A program made the position numbers and the translations under genes. Shown here in pieces: positions 26,911 to 35,847 of a stretch of 64,000 nt of DNA. The notes under the pieces were generated by a model that worked only from the letters and a program-made list of their open reading frames with translations, was not told the origin of the DNA and ran no database searches. Origin of the DNA: Chloroflexota bacterium (GTDB lineage Bacteria; Chloroflexota; Dehalococcoidia; Lucifugimonadales; UBA3495); the NCBI GenBank assembly GCA_002721995.1, contig PBMF01000025.1:120964-184963 (forward strand), read 5' to 3'. Numbering within the stretch: position 1 is the first letter of the stretch; the number at the start of each line of letters is the position of its first letter.

Positions 26911-28856
26911 TTGATCGACATATCAGAGGAATACTCCAGGCTTCTTGACGCCCATTGCCAAGTTGGTGATGCGGCGTCCCTTTCCCAGGCGTTGCAATCG
27001 GGCATGCAGTTCGCGGCTCAGAGCCTCTCCCCCTGTGAGGTCGCCAGAGTCCACCAGCGAGCCGTCGATAGCTTGCGCCCAGAAACACCTGTGGAGATGG
27101 AAAGGGCCGCCGCTTTTTGGCTGAACTTTTTGTTGGGTATGCCACCTCCACCAGGCAGATCGCCGTTGAAGCGGCGCACCGGCGTGACGACCGTGCGCGG
27201 TACGCCGAGATTCTTGAGGCCATGCAGCATATCGCCGAGATCATGTCCGGCAGGGATTCCTTCGTTGAAAAATGCAGCCTGGTTCTTGACGTGTTGATCG
27301 ACCTGGTCCCGGCCGACCTCCTGACCCTCCGCAGGCCTGGCCCCGATGGTAATGGCATGGAACTTGTCAGCTATGCTTCAAGCCCTGGTTTTGGTTACGT
27401 ACCGCCAGAGTAAGTCACCGACCCCAATCTGATTTCGTACCAGGCCTATTGTGAAGACACCATTAAATTTCTCAACAATTATGCCGAGGTACCCGAAGCG
27501 TTCTCAGGGTCCGTAGAGATCGGCGTTCAGTCTTCCGCCTTTCTTCCCCTGATTTCCCGAGGCAACCCACTGGGCTTGATCTACATCATCTCCAAAGAGC
27601 GGGACCATTTCACTCCGGAAAGGGTGCAGCTGTTGTCCACCATCAAAGACGGCCTGGGTGTGCTCTTTGAGAACGCGGACCTGAACGACAAGATCAGCGA
27701 AGAGCTTTCCCAGCGCCGCCAGACCCAGTCTGCTTTGGCCGAGAGCGAAGCCCGTTTCAGGGCCTTGGCCGGAAGCGCAGCCGATATCCTCTGGGAAATG
27801 GACCTGGGCGGGACCTATACCTACTGCAGTCCCAATGTCAGGGGGGGCACCGGTTACGGGCCTGAAGAACTGACCGGTAGGTCCCATTACGAATTCATGC
27901 CCGCCGACGAAGCAGAACGAGTGAGGGATGCTTTTTCCATTCTAGCCGGTTCGGGCGGCGATATTTCGTTGATGGAATACATTTTCATAGCCCGAGACGG
28001 GCGTAACTTGACCATGGAGCGGAACGGGGCCGCGGTGCTGAAAGAGAACAAAGAGTTGACCGGTTACAGGGGAATCGACCGCGACATCACCGGCCGGATC
28101 GCCGTTGAGGAAAATCTCCGGGAAACATCGTGTCTGGCGTCGATCGGAGTGCTGGTCGCGGGAGTGGCTCACGAGATCAACAACCCCTTGACTTCGGTGA
28201 TGCTCTACTCGGAACAGGTCCTGTTGGAAGAGATACCTGACAACATCCGCAAGAACGTGGAAACCGTTAACCACCAGGCGCTGCGGATGAGCAGAATCGT
28301 CAAGAGCCTTCTAGATTTCGCCCGGTATTCCAAGCCTGAAAGCAGAGAGACCAATATCGCCTTGATGTTGCACAGGGCGATCGAACTGAAGTCTTATCAC
28401 CTTGATTTGAAAAAAGTTACGGTGAATGACGAACGAATCCCGGTGAACCCGGAAGATTCGCCTTTGGCCCTACTGGATGAGAATCAGATAATTCAGGTGG
28501 TCTTGAACCTGTTGAACAATGCGGAACACGCCAGCCTTGTGGGAGACCAGCCTCCACAGGTCTCAGTTGGCATCACCGTGTCGGATGGTCAGGTGACCAT
28601 TGGTGTGGAAGACAATGGACCTGGGATCCCCGACGATGTCCTTCCCAAGATCTTCGACCCCTTCTTTACAACCAAGGAGATTGGCCAGGGAACGGGACTG
28701 GGCCTCAGCGTGTCCCAGGGGATTGTGCGGAATCACGACGGAGAGATATGGGCCAGCAACCTCCCCGAAGGAGGGGCCGGGTTCTACTTCAAACTCCCTA
28801 TCATTCCCCGTAAGAGCCGTGCCCCGGTTCCGCCAGACGGTCCCGTGCGACCGTGA
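26911..28856 (+). pseudogene. Soluble GAF/PAS sensor histidine kinase, frameshift plus stop
   Basis: Reading across two lesions gives an RsbU-like N-terminal helical domain (SRLLDAHCQVGDAASLSQAL), GAF, PAS (ARFRALAGSAADILWEMDLG), HisKA (VAHEINNPLTSVMLYSEQ) and HATPase with N-box NLLNNAEHA, G1 DNGPGIP and G2 [11 protein letters not shown]. Lesion 1: a T5 run at 27114-27118 where T6 restores AAAFLAELFVGYA. Lesion 2: TAA at 27412-27414, with the frame open on both sides. The catalytic half (27576-28856) is intact and could be expressed from an internal start as a shorter kinase. The apparent start is TTG at 26911. No membrane segment. Confidence 0.82.
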
Positions 28857-28929
28857 AAATCCGCCCCTTCCCGGTTATTATTAAAAGGTCGCGCCCCATT
28901 TTATTTCGAACCGGGAGTCTCCTCCGCCC

Positions 28930-30816
28930 ATGCCTCTGGTGTCCGCCTCGAATCTCGCCGTCCACTACGGTGTGGAGATAATATTTTCCGCCATCAACCT
29001 CGACATCAATGAAAGGGCCCGGATCGGTATCGTAGGCCCCAACGGGGGCGGCAAGACCTCCCTCCTCCGAGTGCTGGTCGGTCAGCAAGATGCCAACGAA
29101 GGCCGGGTGGTCCGTTCCAACGGGCTTCAGGTCGGCTACGTACCCCAACACCCGGGATCCACCAGCCACGGCACCCTCCGTGAAGAGGTCTTGGCGGGCT
29201 TCCAGCACCTTAGAGACCTGGAGCAAGAGCTGGAAACTGCGTCCCAGCGGCAGGCCTCCTCCTGCGGCGACGCCGAAGAAGCGGGGCGGGCCTACGCCGC
29301 CCTTTTGGAGCGGTACGAGTCTCTGGGAGGATATTCCTACGAACGCGAAGCGGAGCGGATGGTGGACGGCCTTGGCCTGAAATCCGAAACCCTGGACTCG
29401 CCGGCAGCATCGGCCAGCGGCGGCGAGCGCACCAGGGCCGCCCTGGCCAAGGCGCTTCTCGGCAGTCCCGATCTGCTGGTCTTGGACGAACCCACCAACT
29501 ACCTTGACCTGAAGGGCGTCACCTGGCTGGAACGCTATCTGTCCCATTTCGCTCCGGCGGTGGTGGTGGTGTCCCACGACCGTTATTTTCTGGACCAGAT
29601 GGCCACCCAGATATGGGAATTGGACCACGGACGGCTCAACACCTTCCCTGGTAATTTCACCAAATACCGGACGCTGAAGGCAGAGCGGGACGCCCGCCAA
29701 TTGAAGGAATACGAGGCCCAGCAGGAATTCATAGCCAAGGAACAGGAATTCATCGACCGCTACCGGGCCGGACAACGTTCCAGGGAGGCCAAGGGCCGGG
29801 AGACCCGTTTGGCCCGTCTGGAACGCATTGAGCGACCCGATATCGACCGCACCATCAATCTGTCCAAGGCCACCGCCACTCGCACTGGCCAGGCGGTGCT
29901 CACATCCAAAGGACTGCAGGTCGGTTACACCGACGGCGGTGAGACCGTAAAACTGCTGGACGTCCCCGACCTAAGACTGGAACGGGGCTCCCGTACGGCG
30001 GTGATCGGCGACAACGGTACCGGCAAGTCCACCTTCATCAAGACCGTGTTGGGTGAAGCGCCACCTTTGGGCGGTTCTGTCGGCCTGGGCATGGGCGTCA
30101 AGATCGGCTACTACAGCCAGGGCTTGGACACCCTGGCTGACGAGCACACCGTGTTGGACTCTTTCCTGGAGATCAAGAACTTGCCCTTTGAGGAGGCCCG
30201 GTCCTACCTGGCCCGGTTCCTGTTCCAGGGGGAGGATGTGTTCCGCGAAGTCGGGGTCTGCAGCGGCGGGGAGAAGAGCCGGCTGGCCCTGGCCCGTCTC
30301 CTGATCACCGAGCCCAACCTGCTGGTCCTAGATGAGCCCACCACCCATTTCGATATCCATAGCAGGGAGGCTATGGAGGCGGTCTTGATGACCTACCCGG
30401 GCACCATTTTGCTGGTGTCCCACGACCGGCAATTGGTTTCGCTACTGGCCGAGACGCTGCTGGTGACCGGCGGAGGGAAGATAGACCACTTCCTTGGGAC
30501 ATTCGCGGAATGGACCCGGGCCAAAGAGGAGGCGGAATCCGCCGCCGTGGAAGCAAGGGCCAGAGAGCGTTCCAAACAGACCACCATTCCCAAGTCTGCC
30601 GGCGCCGCCAAGAGCCCCAGGCGCCGCAACCCGGCAGCCCCGGTCATAGACTTTGAAGGTCTGATCATCGAGCTGGAGGACCGGCTGAAGGAGCTGGAGA
30701 CCCAGCTTCAAGAGGCAACTATGGGTCAGGACCTGGAGGAAATGACGCGGTTGGCCGAAGAACACGCCCAGACCCAGGCGGAACTGGACCAGAAACTGGA
30801 GGAGTGGGAAGAGTAA
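28930..30816 (+). CDS. ABC-F family ATP-binding protein
   Basis: Duplicated ATPase of 628 aa without membrane segments. Domain 1 has Walker A GPNGGGKTS, signature ASGGERTR and Walker B LLVLDEPTNYLD; then the interdomain linker (about residues 240-310) rich in Arg/Glu; domain 2 has GDNGTGKST, CSGGEKSR and LLVLDEPTTHFD. The C-terminal coiled coil is basic then Glu-rich. ABC-F proteins act on the ribosome as translation or antibiotic-protection factors; the Uup/YbiT-like layout fits best. Starts 73 bp after the broken kinase and is flanked downstream by two terminators. One of the few housekeeping-type genes here. Confidence 0.93.
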   Translation: MPLVSASNLAVHYGVEIIFSAINLDINERARIGIVGPNGGGKTSLLRVLVGQQDANEGRVVRSNGLQVGYVPQHPGSTSHGTLREEVLAGFQHLRDLEQELETASQRQASSCGDAEEAGRAYAALLERYESLGGYSYEREAERMVDGLGLKSETLDSPAASASGGERTRAALAKALLGSPDLLVLDEPTNYLDLKGVTWLERYLSHFAPAVVVVSHDRYFLDQMATQIWELDHGRLNTFPGNFTKYRTLKAERDARQLKEYEAQQEFIAKEQEFIDRYRAGQRSREAKGRETRLARLERIERPDIDRTINLSKATATRTGQAVLTSKGLQVGYTDGGETVKLLDVPDLRLERGSRTAVIGDNGTGKSTFIKTVLGEAPPLGGSVGLGMGVKIGYYSQGLDTLADEHTVLDSFLEIKNLPFEEARSYLARFLFQGEDVFREVGVCSGGEKSRLALARLLITEPNLLVLDEPTTHFDIHSREAMEAVLMTYPGTILLVSHDRQLVSLLAETLLVTGGGKIDHFLGTFAEWTRAKEEAESAAVEARARERSKQTTIPKSAGAAKSPRRRNPAAPVIDFEGLIIELEDRLKELETQLQEATMGQDLEEMTRLAEEHAQTQAELDQKLEEWEE

Positions 30817-30841
30817 TCCACCCTGCCCTTAGAAGGGAAAA

Positions 30842-30876
30842 GAAAAAGCCCCGGTCATGAGTGTTGCCGGGTCTTT
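30842..30876 (+). terminator. Terminator of ABC-F gene
   Basis: Stem around CCCGG with an A-run before and TTTTTCTTCTTC after, 26 bp past the ABC-F stop codon. Confidence 0.65.
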
Positions 30877-30912
30877 TTCTTCTTCGGGATGGTGCTGGGC
30901 CCGGGCGCAAAG

Positions 30913-30944
30913 AAGGCCCCGGAGATTTCGTCCGGGGACTTTTG
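30913..30944. terminator. Second hairpin, convergent side
   Basis: AAGGCCCCGGA pairs with TCCGGGGACTT (one mismatch), loop GATTTCG, T-run on the plus side. Lies 23 bp from the stop of the minus-strand OYE gene, so it may serve both directions. Confidence 0.7.
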
Positions 30945-30966
30945 GTGTCGTAGGATGGTGGGTAAT

Positions 30967-32064
30967 CTAGCGCGGGGGAGTGGTGTACTGGCGAATCTCG
31001 GCAACCCGCTTGTACTGGGATGGCCAGACGCCCTGCCCGTCCAACTCCGTCTGGGCCTGGATAGGCCAGTAGGGGTTGCGGAGCAATTCTCTGGCCAGCA
31101 GGACCACGTCGGCATCGCCGTCTTCCAGAATCTTCTCCGCCTGAGCCGCTTCGGTGATCAGGCCCACCGCGCCGGTGGTTACCTCTGCCTCGCTCCGGAT
31201 GCGGGCTGAGAACTGGACCTGGTAGCCGGGGTAGGGGGTCAGCTTCTGACCCTCGGAATTGCCGCCGGAGGAGCAGTCAATCAAGTCCACGCCCTCGTCC
31301 TTGAGCCAGCGGCTGAACTCCACGCACTCGTCCACGTCCCAGCCGTTCTCCATGTACTCGGTGGCCGAAACCCGGACAAAGAGGGGCATGGAGTCGGGGA
31401 TGGCGTTGCGGACCGCCCTGGTGGCCTCGAGAGCGAAGCGGGCTCGGTTCTCCAGGGAGCCGCCGTACTGGTCCGTGCGTTGGTTGGAGAGGGGAGAGAG
31501 GAACTCGCAGCCCAGATAACCGTGGGCCATGTGCAGTTCGATGACCTTCATGCCGGCGTCCACCGACAGCCGGGCTGCGTTGGCCCAGTCTTCGACCATC
31601 TCGCCGATGTCTTCAACGGTGAGCTCCCTGGGTACGCCCCAGTCCTCGCTGTAGGCGATGGCGCTGGGGCCGACTATCTCCCAGCCGCCGTTGCCCTCGT
31701 CCAGGTACTGGCCGCCCTCCCAGGGCTTGTCGTGGGAGGCCTTGCGGCCGGCGTGGGCCAACTGTATGGCGGGGACGGACCCGTTGGAGGCGATGGCGTC
31801 CACCACCGGTCCCAGGGCTGCCACATGGCTCTGGTCCCAGATGCCCAGGTCCCACGGGGTGATGCGTCCGTCGGGCCGGACTGAAGCCGCTTCCAGCATG
31901 ACCAGACCGGCGCCGCCCACAGCCCTGGTGCCGTAGTGCAGGGGGTGCCAGGAGCTGGCCCGGCCGTCTTCGGTCTCTGAGGAGTACTGGCACATGGGCG
32001 CCACGAAGACGCGATTAGGGATCTCTTCGCCCCGGATGGTGATGGGTGAGAATAGCTTACTCAT
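30967..32064 (-). CDS. NADH:flavin oxidoreductase, YqjM-type old yellow enzyme
   Basis: OYE-family FMN enzyme of 365 aa. MSKLFSPITIRG then FVAPMCQYSS gives the flavin-binding strand with Cys as in YqjM-type enzymes; QLAHAGRKAS, then ELHMAHGYLGCEFLSP and QTDQYGGSLENRARF are signature stretches; the active-site His/Asn-type positions are present. It reduces activated C=C bonds with NAD(P)H. The frame extends to 32115, but the ATG at 32064 has AGGAGAGCC upstream. Monocistronic, reading toward terminators at 30.9 kb. Confidence 0.92.
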   Translation of the reverse strand: MSKLFSPITIRGEEIPNRVFVAPMCQYSSETEDGRASSWHPLHYGTRAVGGAGLVMLEAASVRPDGRITPWDLGIWDQSHVAALGPVVDAIASNGSVPAIQLAHAGRKASHDKPWEGGQYLDEGNGGWEIVGPSAIAYSEDWGVPRELTVEDIGEMVEDWANAARLSVDAGMKVIELHMAHGYLGCEFLSPLSNQRTDQYGGSLENRARFALEATRAVRNAIPDSMPLFVRVSATEYMENGWDVDECVEFSRWLKDEGVDLIDCSSGGNSEGQKLTPYPGYQVQFSARIRSEAEVTTGAVGLITEAAQAEKILEDGDADVVLLARELLRNPYWPIQAQTELDGQGVWPSQYKRVAEIRQYTTPPR

Positions 32065-32324
32065 GGCTCTCCTAGTCTCAAAATAGTTGCCGGATGGGGT
32101 CTGGACTATCCACAAAAAAGACCCCAGCTGTCGCTGAGGCCCATATTAGGTGTACTGGAGGTGTTAACCGAGCTGCTATTCCCAGGGAAATAATCGTTAG
32201 GAAAAACGTCGGGCAAAAAAATAAGCCCCGTCATTTCTGAGGAACTTGGGCAGTATTGTAGCATTTATTTTCTTGGCCTGTCAATACTTTGGGCGTGGAT
32301 TCGACAAATACATGCAGAAACGTC

Positions 32325-32931
32325 CTAGGGGGAAGGATCGTCCAGGGCTGGCCGGTATTCCTCGGTGGTGTCCAGGTCGAGGAATGATTGGGTGGCGTTG
32401 GGGAGATGTCGGAATATGTCCTCGTCTAACTGGGTGACCTCGCACTGGGAAAGCAGGGCCCTCAGTGAAGTGGAACCCTGCTCAAGGAGCGCTTCCGCCC
32501 TGGGCAGACAGCTTTGGCTGTAGAAGGCGTGCAGATATTGGAGACGGCCTCCGTTCTCGGGGACAACGGCGTCGCAGTCGCCCAGGTGGGCGGCCATCTC
32601 CTGGACTACCGCCGGCTGGATGAAAGGCATATCGCAGGCGGTGACGAAACACCAGGGCGCGCCGCTGTGGGCCAGGCCCCGAGCCAGCCAACCAGGGGAC
32701 CGTGCAAGGGCCGGTCGTCCGTGAGTATCTCCGCGTTGGCGCTCGTAACCAGAACCGGTTCACGGGCGATCACCAGGACACGGCGAAACATGGGCGCCAA
32801 GACACCTGCCACGGCGTCCACCAGGGTTGTGCCCCGGAAGGGAAGCGTGGTCTTGTCCGAACCCATGCAGCGGCTGTCGCCCCGGCGAGTACGATAGCGT
32901 CCAACTCCGGCAGAGCGGGTTTGCCGGACAC
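32325..32931 (-). pseudogene. mobA: Molybdenum cofactor guanylyltransferase remnant, two 1-bp deletions
   Basis: MobA-like gene, about 202 codons if repaired. N-terminus LPELDAIVLAGG(D)S then MGSDKTTLPF is the nucleotide-binding signature; a middle DDRPLHGPLVG and CDMPFIQP (the metal Asp) follow. Lesion 1: a G4 run near 32897-32900 where five G join LAG to GDSRCMGSDK. Lesion 2: near 32692 one base is missing between GPLVG and LARGLAHSG. GTG start at 32931, six bases after the TAG of the upstream Tat gene. It would attach GMP to molybdopterin. Its position beside an arsenite-oxidase-type Rieske gene fits, but the molybdoenzyme itself is absent. Confidence 0.78.
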
Positions 32932-32937
32932 GGACGC

Positions 32938-33266
32938 CTACGCCAGGTTGCGAGGCACGAAGCTCATGGTCTGCTTGAACTCGGACTCTCCCGTCTTGGT
33001 CACCAGGCCTTTCCCCAGCTTGTACCGGTAACGGTTGTTGATCGGGTCGGTCTGACCCGGCGTCACCGAGTTGGCCGCCATGTCCAGACGTCCCTGGCCG
33101 AACAGGAAGTAGCTGCAGGTCACTCCGACCGCCAGCACCAAAGACGCCCCCCCAGGGCCATCAGCGCCAGGAAATTCCGCCGCGACATACCCGCCTTCTT
33201 GGCCACGTCCCAGGTTTCCTGGTCCAGGCGCTCCCATTCGCTGGGCCTGTGTTGTTTATCTTTCAT
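32938..33266 (-). pseudogene. Small Tat-exported protein, 1-bp deletion in G-run
   Basis: Repaired length 109 aa. Cytoplasmic lead (about residues 1-26), twin-arginine motif MSRRNFLALMAL, hydrophobic segment ASLVLAVGVTCSYFLF and a short exported tail. The run of G at about 33147-33153 has seven bases where eight keep ALGGASLVLAV in frame; as read the protein stops shortly after. I do not recognise the mature part. It lies between an arsenite-oxidase-type Rieske gene (39 bp upstream) and mobA (6 bp downstream), so it probably belonged to that molybdoenzyme as an anchor or accessory subunit. Confidence 0.6.
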
Positions 33267-33305
33267 CACTACACCATGTGAGTCGAATTATTCTGGGTCG
33301 TTGGG

Positions 33306-33842
33306 TCAGATGTTGCTGGCGTACCCGTAGATCAGGCCGGTGACGCCGGTGGCGTAGATTTCATCACCCCGGGCCTCAAGGGTTATTTGGGGCAAGCTCT
33401 GGGTGGCCTGGCCCAGGATGAGCAGCCCGCCCTTGGAGAGATCGAACCGGCTGTAATGACAGGGACACGGCCCCAGCATCTTGTGTTCCTTGTTGTAGAG
33501 GCCCATCAGCGGACAGCCCATGTGGGAGGACAGATAACTGAATGCCACGATGTCTTGTTCCGGGCCCACTCCGCCGGTGGCTGGCGTGCCCAGTTTCACC
33601 AGAAAACTCAGTTGCTCTTCTTGGGGATACCGGAAGTCCACCGGCTCACCTTCCACCAGTGCGGAAACTTTGCCGATCATCGATTCGGTATAGGACTGGG
33701 ACAACAGCTGCACCCCCGGTGAGAAGGCATCGAATACCCGGTCCAGTCCCACTGGAAACGCCAGCACCCCGAGTCCGCCGGCGACCACCGCCGACGACTT
33801 TAGAAAGTCTCTCCGTGACTGGCTGCTCTTCTTAGGGGCCAT
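33306..33842 (-). CDS. Arsenite-oxidase-type Rieske subunit with lost Cys ligand
   Basis: Tat-exported 178-aa protein (SRRDFLKSSAVVAGG) with the small-subunit fold of arsenite oxidase (AioB type): SHMGCPL and PCPCHYSRFD form the cluster-binding loops, ending with VTGLIYGYASNI. In this family the first loop reads C-x-H-M-G-C; here it is SSHMGC, so the first [2Fe-2S] cysteine (residue 105) is Ser (codon TCC, one base from TGC). The second loop keeps its Cys and His. The cluster would be missing a ligand unless Ser substitutes. The reading frame is intact. The catalytic molybdenum subunit that should accompany it is absent. Candidate promoter at 33888-33915. Confidence 0.82.
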   Translation of the reverse strand: MAPKKSSQSRRDFLKSSAVVAGGLGVLAFPVGLDRVFDAFSPGVQLLSQSYTESMIGKVSALVEGEPVDFRYPQEEQLSFLVKLGTPATGGVGPEQDIVAFSYLSSHMGCPLMGLYNKEHKMLGPCPCHYSRFDLSKGGLLILGQATQSLPQITLEARGDEIYATGVTGLIYGYASNI

Positions 33843-33887
33843 TATTTACCTCGGCTTAGCAAGGATTAAGACGTGTACGCTCGAAAA

Positions 33888-33915
33888 ATTATACGTGGAA
33901 TGGCGGGGCTGACTA
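33888..33915 (-). promoter_or_regulatory. Candidate promoter of Rieske/Tat/mobA unit
   Basis: On the minus strand TAGTCA (33915-33910), 16-bp spacer, perfect TATAAT (33893-33888), about 45 bp ahead of the Rieske ATG. Confidence 0.5.
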
Positions 33916-34057
33916 CCGCCAAACGGCCCCCTATATTGAGGCTGTTTTGGCACAAGAAATTAGGGCCGTTCTTGCCATGACAACCGCCCAATGTTTATGA
34001 TGCGGCCCCGGGACGAGGGAGTTTCATACTCGAACCAGATAAGAAGATGGAGGCCCC

Positions 34058-34894
34058 ATGACGACGTTGGAAGAGAAGGGAAACAGGCTGGAAGGCAAGG
34101 TGGCCATAGTCACGGGCGCCGGCGCCACCGGCAGCGGCGAGTTTGTGGGTATCGGCCAGGCCATCTCCCTGCTCTTCACCCGCCAGGGCGCCAAGGTGCT
34201 GCTGGTTGACCGGGACGAGAAGAACGCCCAGATCACGCTGTCTCAGATAAAGGAAGAGGGCGGCGACGCCAGCATCTTCGCGGGTGACGTCACAGACCTG
34301 GACTCCTGCCGCGAGATGACCGAGGCCGCCGTCAACAACTTCGGCAAGTTGAACGTCCTGGTGAACAACGTGGGCATCAGCGGCCCCGGTTCCGTCACCG
34401 ACGTGGAAGAGGACTTCTGGGACACGGTCATGGACGTGAACCTGAAGAGTGTCATGCTGACCAGCAAGTTCGCCATCCCCGAGATGATCAAGGACGGCGG
34501 TGGTTCCATAGTTAACCTGTCTTCCATAGTGGGTCTGCGGGCGGGAGGCGGACGCCCCAGCCACCCCTACGCCGCCTCCAAGGGCGGAATCTTGGGCCTG
34601 AGCAACTCCATGGCCGTCCATTACGGGCGGGACAACATCCGGGTGAACAGCATCGCCCCCGGCCACGTCTACAGTCCCATGGTGGCCCGGCACACCTCCG
34701 ACGAGCTGCTCAACCTGCGCCGCCGGGCCGGTCCCCTCGGTTTCGATGGAACCGCCTGGGATGTGGCCTACGCCATCGTATTCCTGGCTTCCGATGAGTC
34801 CCGCTGGATCTCCGGCGTGACCCTGCCAGTGGACGCCGGTCTCCTGGCCGCCACACCCTTGGCCATGTACCCCTACCTGAAGGACCCGGAGTAG
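34058..34894 (+). CDS. Short-chain dehydrogenase/reductase (SDR)
   Basis: Classical SDR of 278 aa. The glycine motif is expanded: VTGAGATGSGEFVGIGQA instead of TGxxxGIG, a loop variant seen in some SDR groups. NNVGISGPG follows beta-4, catalytic Ser in VNLSSIVG, Tyr/Lys in YAASK. VDRDEKN after beta-2 with its Asp suggests NAD. Oxidises or reduces an alcohol/ketone in the cytoplasm. GGAGG precedes the ATG. Alone on the plus strand, 17 bp before the convergent CMD-domain gene. Substrate unknown. Confidence 0.9.
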   Translation: MTTLEEKGNRLEGKVAIVTGAGATGSGEFVGIGQAISLLFTRQGAKVLLVDRDEKNAQITLSQIKEEGGDASIFAGDVTDLDSCREMTEAAVNNFGKLNVLVNNVGISGPGSVTDVEEDFWDTVMDVNLKSVMLTSKFAIPEMIKDGGGSIVNLSSIVGLRAGGGRPSHPYAASKGGILGLSNSMAVHYGRDNIRVNSIAPGHVYSPMVARHTSDELLNLRRRAGPLGFDGTAWDVAYAIVFLASDESRWISGVTLPVDAGLLAATPLAMYPYLKDPE

Positions 34895-34911
34895 CCCCGG
34901 TCTAATCAGAG

Positions 34912-35694
34912 TTAGCGGGAGCGGAATATCTCGTTGGCCAGGTCGATGGCCGAACGCACGGCGGGCAGGCCGCAGTAGAAGGTGGCGTGGATGAACACCT
35001 CCACGATCTCCTCCTCGCTCAGTCCGACGTTCAACGCTCCCCTGATGTGACTGGCCAGTTGGGCCTCCTTGCCCAGGGCTGTCAGCGCCGCCATGGTGCA
35101 GATGGAGCGGCTGGGCAGGTCGAGGCCCGGCCTGTTCCAGATCGAACCCCAGTAGTATTCGGTAACCAGTCGGTTGAACTCTCCTTCCGCCTCGGTGACC
35201 GGCCCCTGACCGCCACCGGAGGGCCCCATGTATTCGACCCGCCGGGCGACTCCCCTTTCGTAGAGGTCGTCGGGCGTCTCGGTGTTGTCGAAGACCGGCT
35301 GGGGGGTGTAGTCCACTCCCCGCTCGTCGAATATCTGCTTGGCGATGGCCAGGGCGTCCAGAGTAGCCGGCACCCCGCTGTAATAGGAGGAGTGCATCAG
35401 CACCTCCACGATCTCCACCGGCGTCAGGCCCAGGTTCAGGGCGTTGCCCAGGTGCCGTCTTACCTGGTTGTCCCGCTTGAGCACGGTCAAACAGGTCAGG
35501 GTGACCATCTCCCGCTGGGTGTCCTTCAACGCCGGCCGGTGCCAGATGCTGCCGAAGAGAAACTCCCCCGCGATGCGCTGCAGGTCCGGTGCGATGTCCC
35601 AGGCGCTGGGGACGGAACCTCCGCTGAGTACTCCCGCGCCGAACTTTGTGCGCGTCTCGATGCCCTTTTGAAACCTCTCGTCCAAGGTAGTCAT
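34912..35694 (-). CDS. Tandem carboxymuconolactone decarboxylase (CMD) protein
   Basis: 260-aa protein with two CMD repeats: first HSSYYSGVPATLDALAIA (about residues 88-105), second HATFYCGLPAVRSAIDLA (near 240). The repeats carry the gamma-CMD-type His; there is no AhpD-like CxxC pair, so decarboxylase or lactonase-like chemistry is more likely than peroxide reduction. In the beta-ketoadipate route CMD removes CO2 from carboxymuconolactone. GGAGGGG precedes the ATG. Divergent from the thiolase at 35.8 kb, which would fit a shared aromatic-degradation role, but that is inference. Confidence 0.85.
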   Translation of the reverse strand: MTTLDERFQKGIETRTKFGAGVLSGGSVPSAWDIAPDLQRIAGEFLFGSIWHRPALKDTQREMVTLTCLTVLKRDNQVRRHLGNALNLGLTPVEIVEVLMHSSYYSGVPATLDALAIAKQIFDERGVDYTPQPVFDNTETPDDLYERGVARRVEYMGPSGGGQGPVTEAEGEFNRLVTEYYWGSIWNRPGLDLPSRSICTMAALTALGKEAQLASHIRGALNVGLSEEEIVEVFIHATFYCGLPAVRSAIDLANEIFRSR

Positions 35695-35847
35695 GACCCC
35701 TCCATTAGTAGATGGCTTAGATGGCTCTTCTTGATCGACCAGTGCATTGTAGGTTCACATAACGGCCACGCCAACCCTGGGCTGTGGTACCCTGATAGCC
35801 AAATCAGGGACATTCCCACTTTTCGGGTTTTTCTAGTGAGGTAAGGC

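Noticed and set aside
32246-32437. 63-codon plus-strand frame upstream of the OYE gene
   Set aside because: Overlaps the end of the mobA remnant on the other strand, has no ribosome site and no family features.
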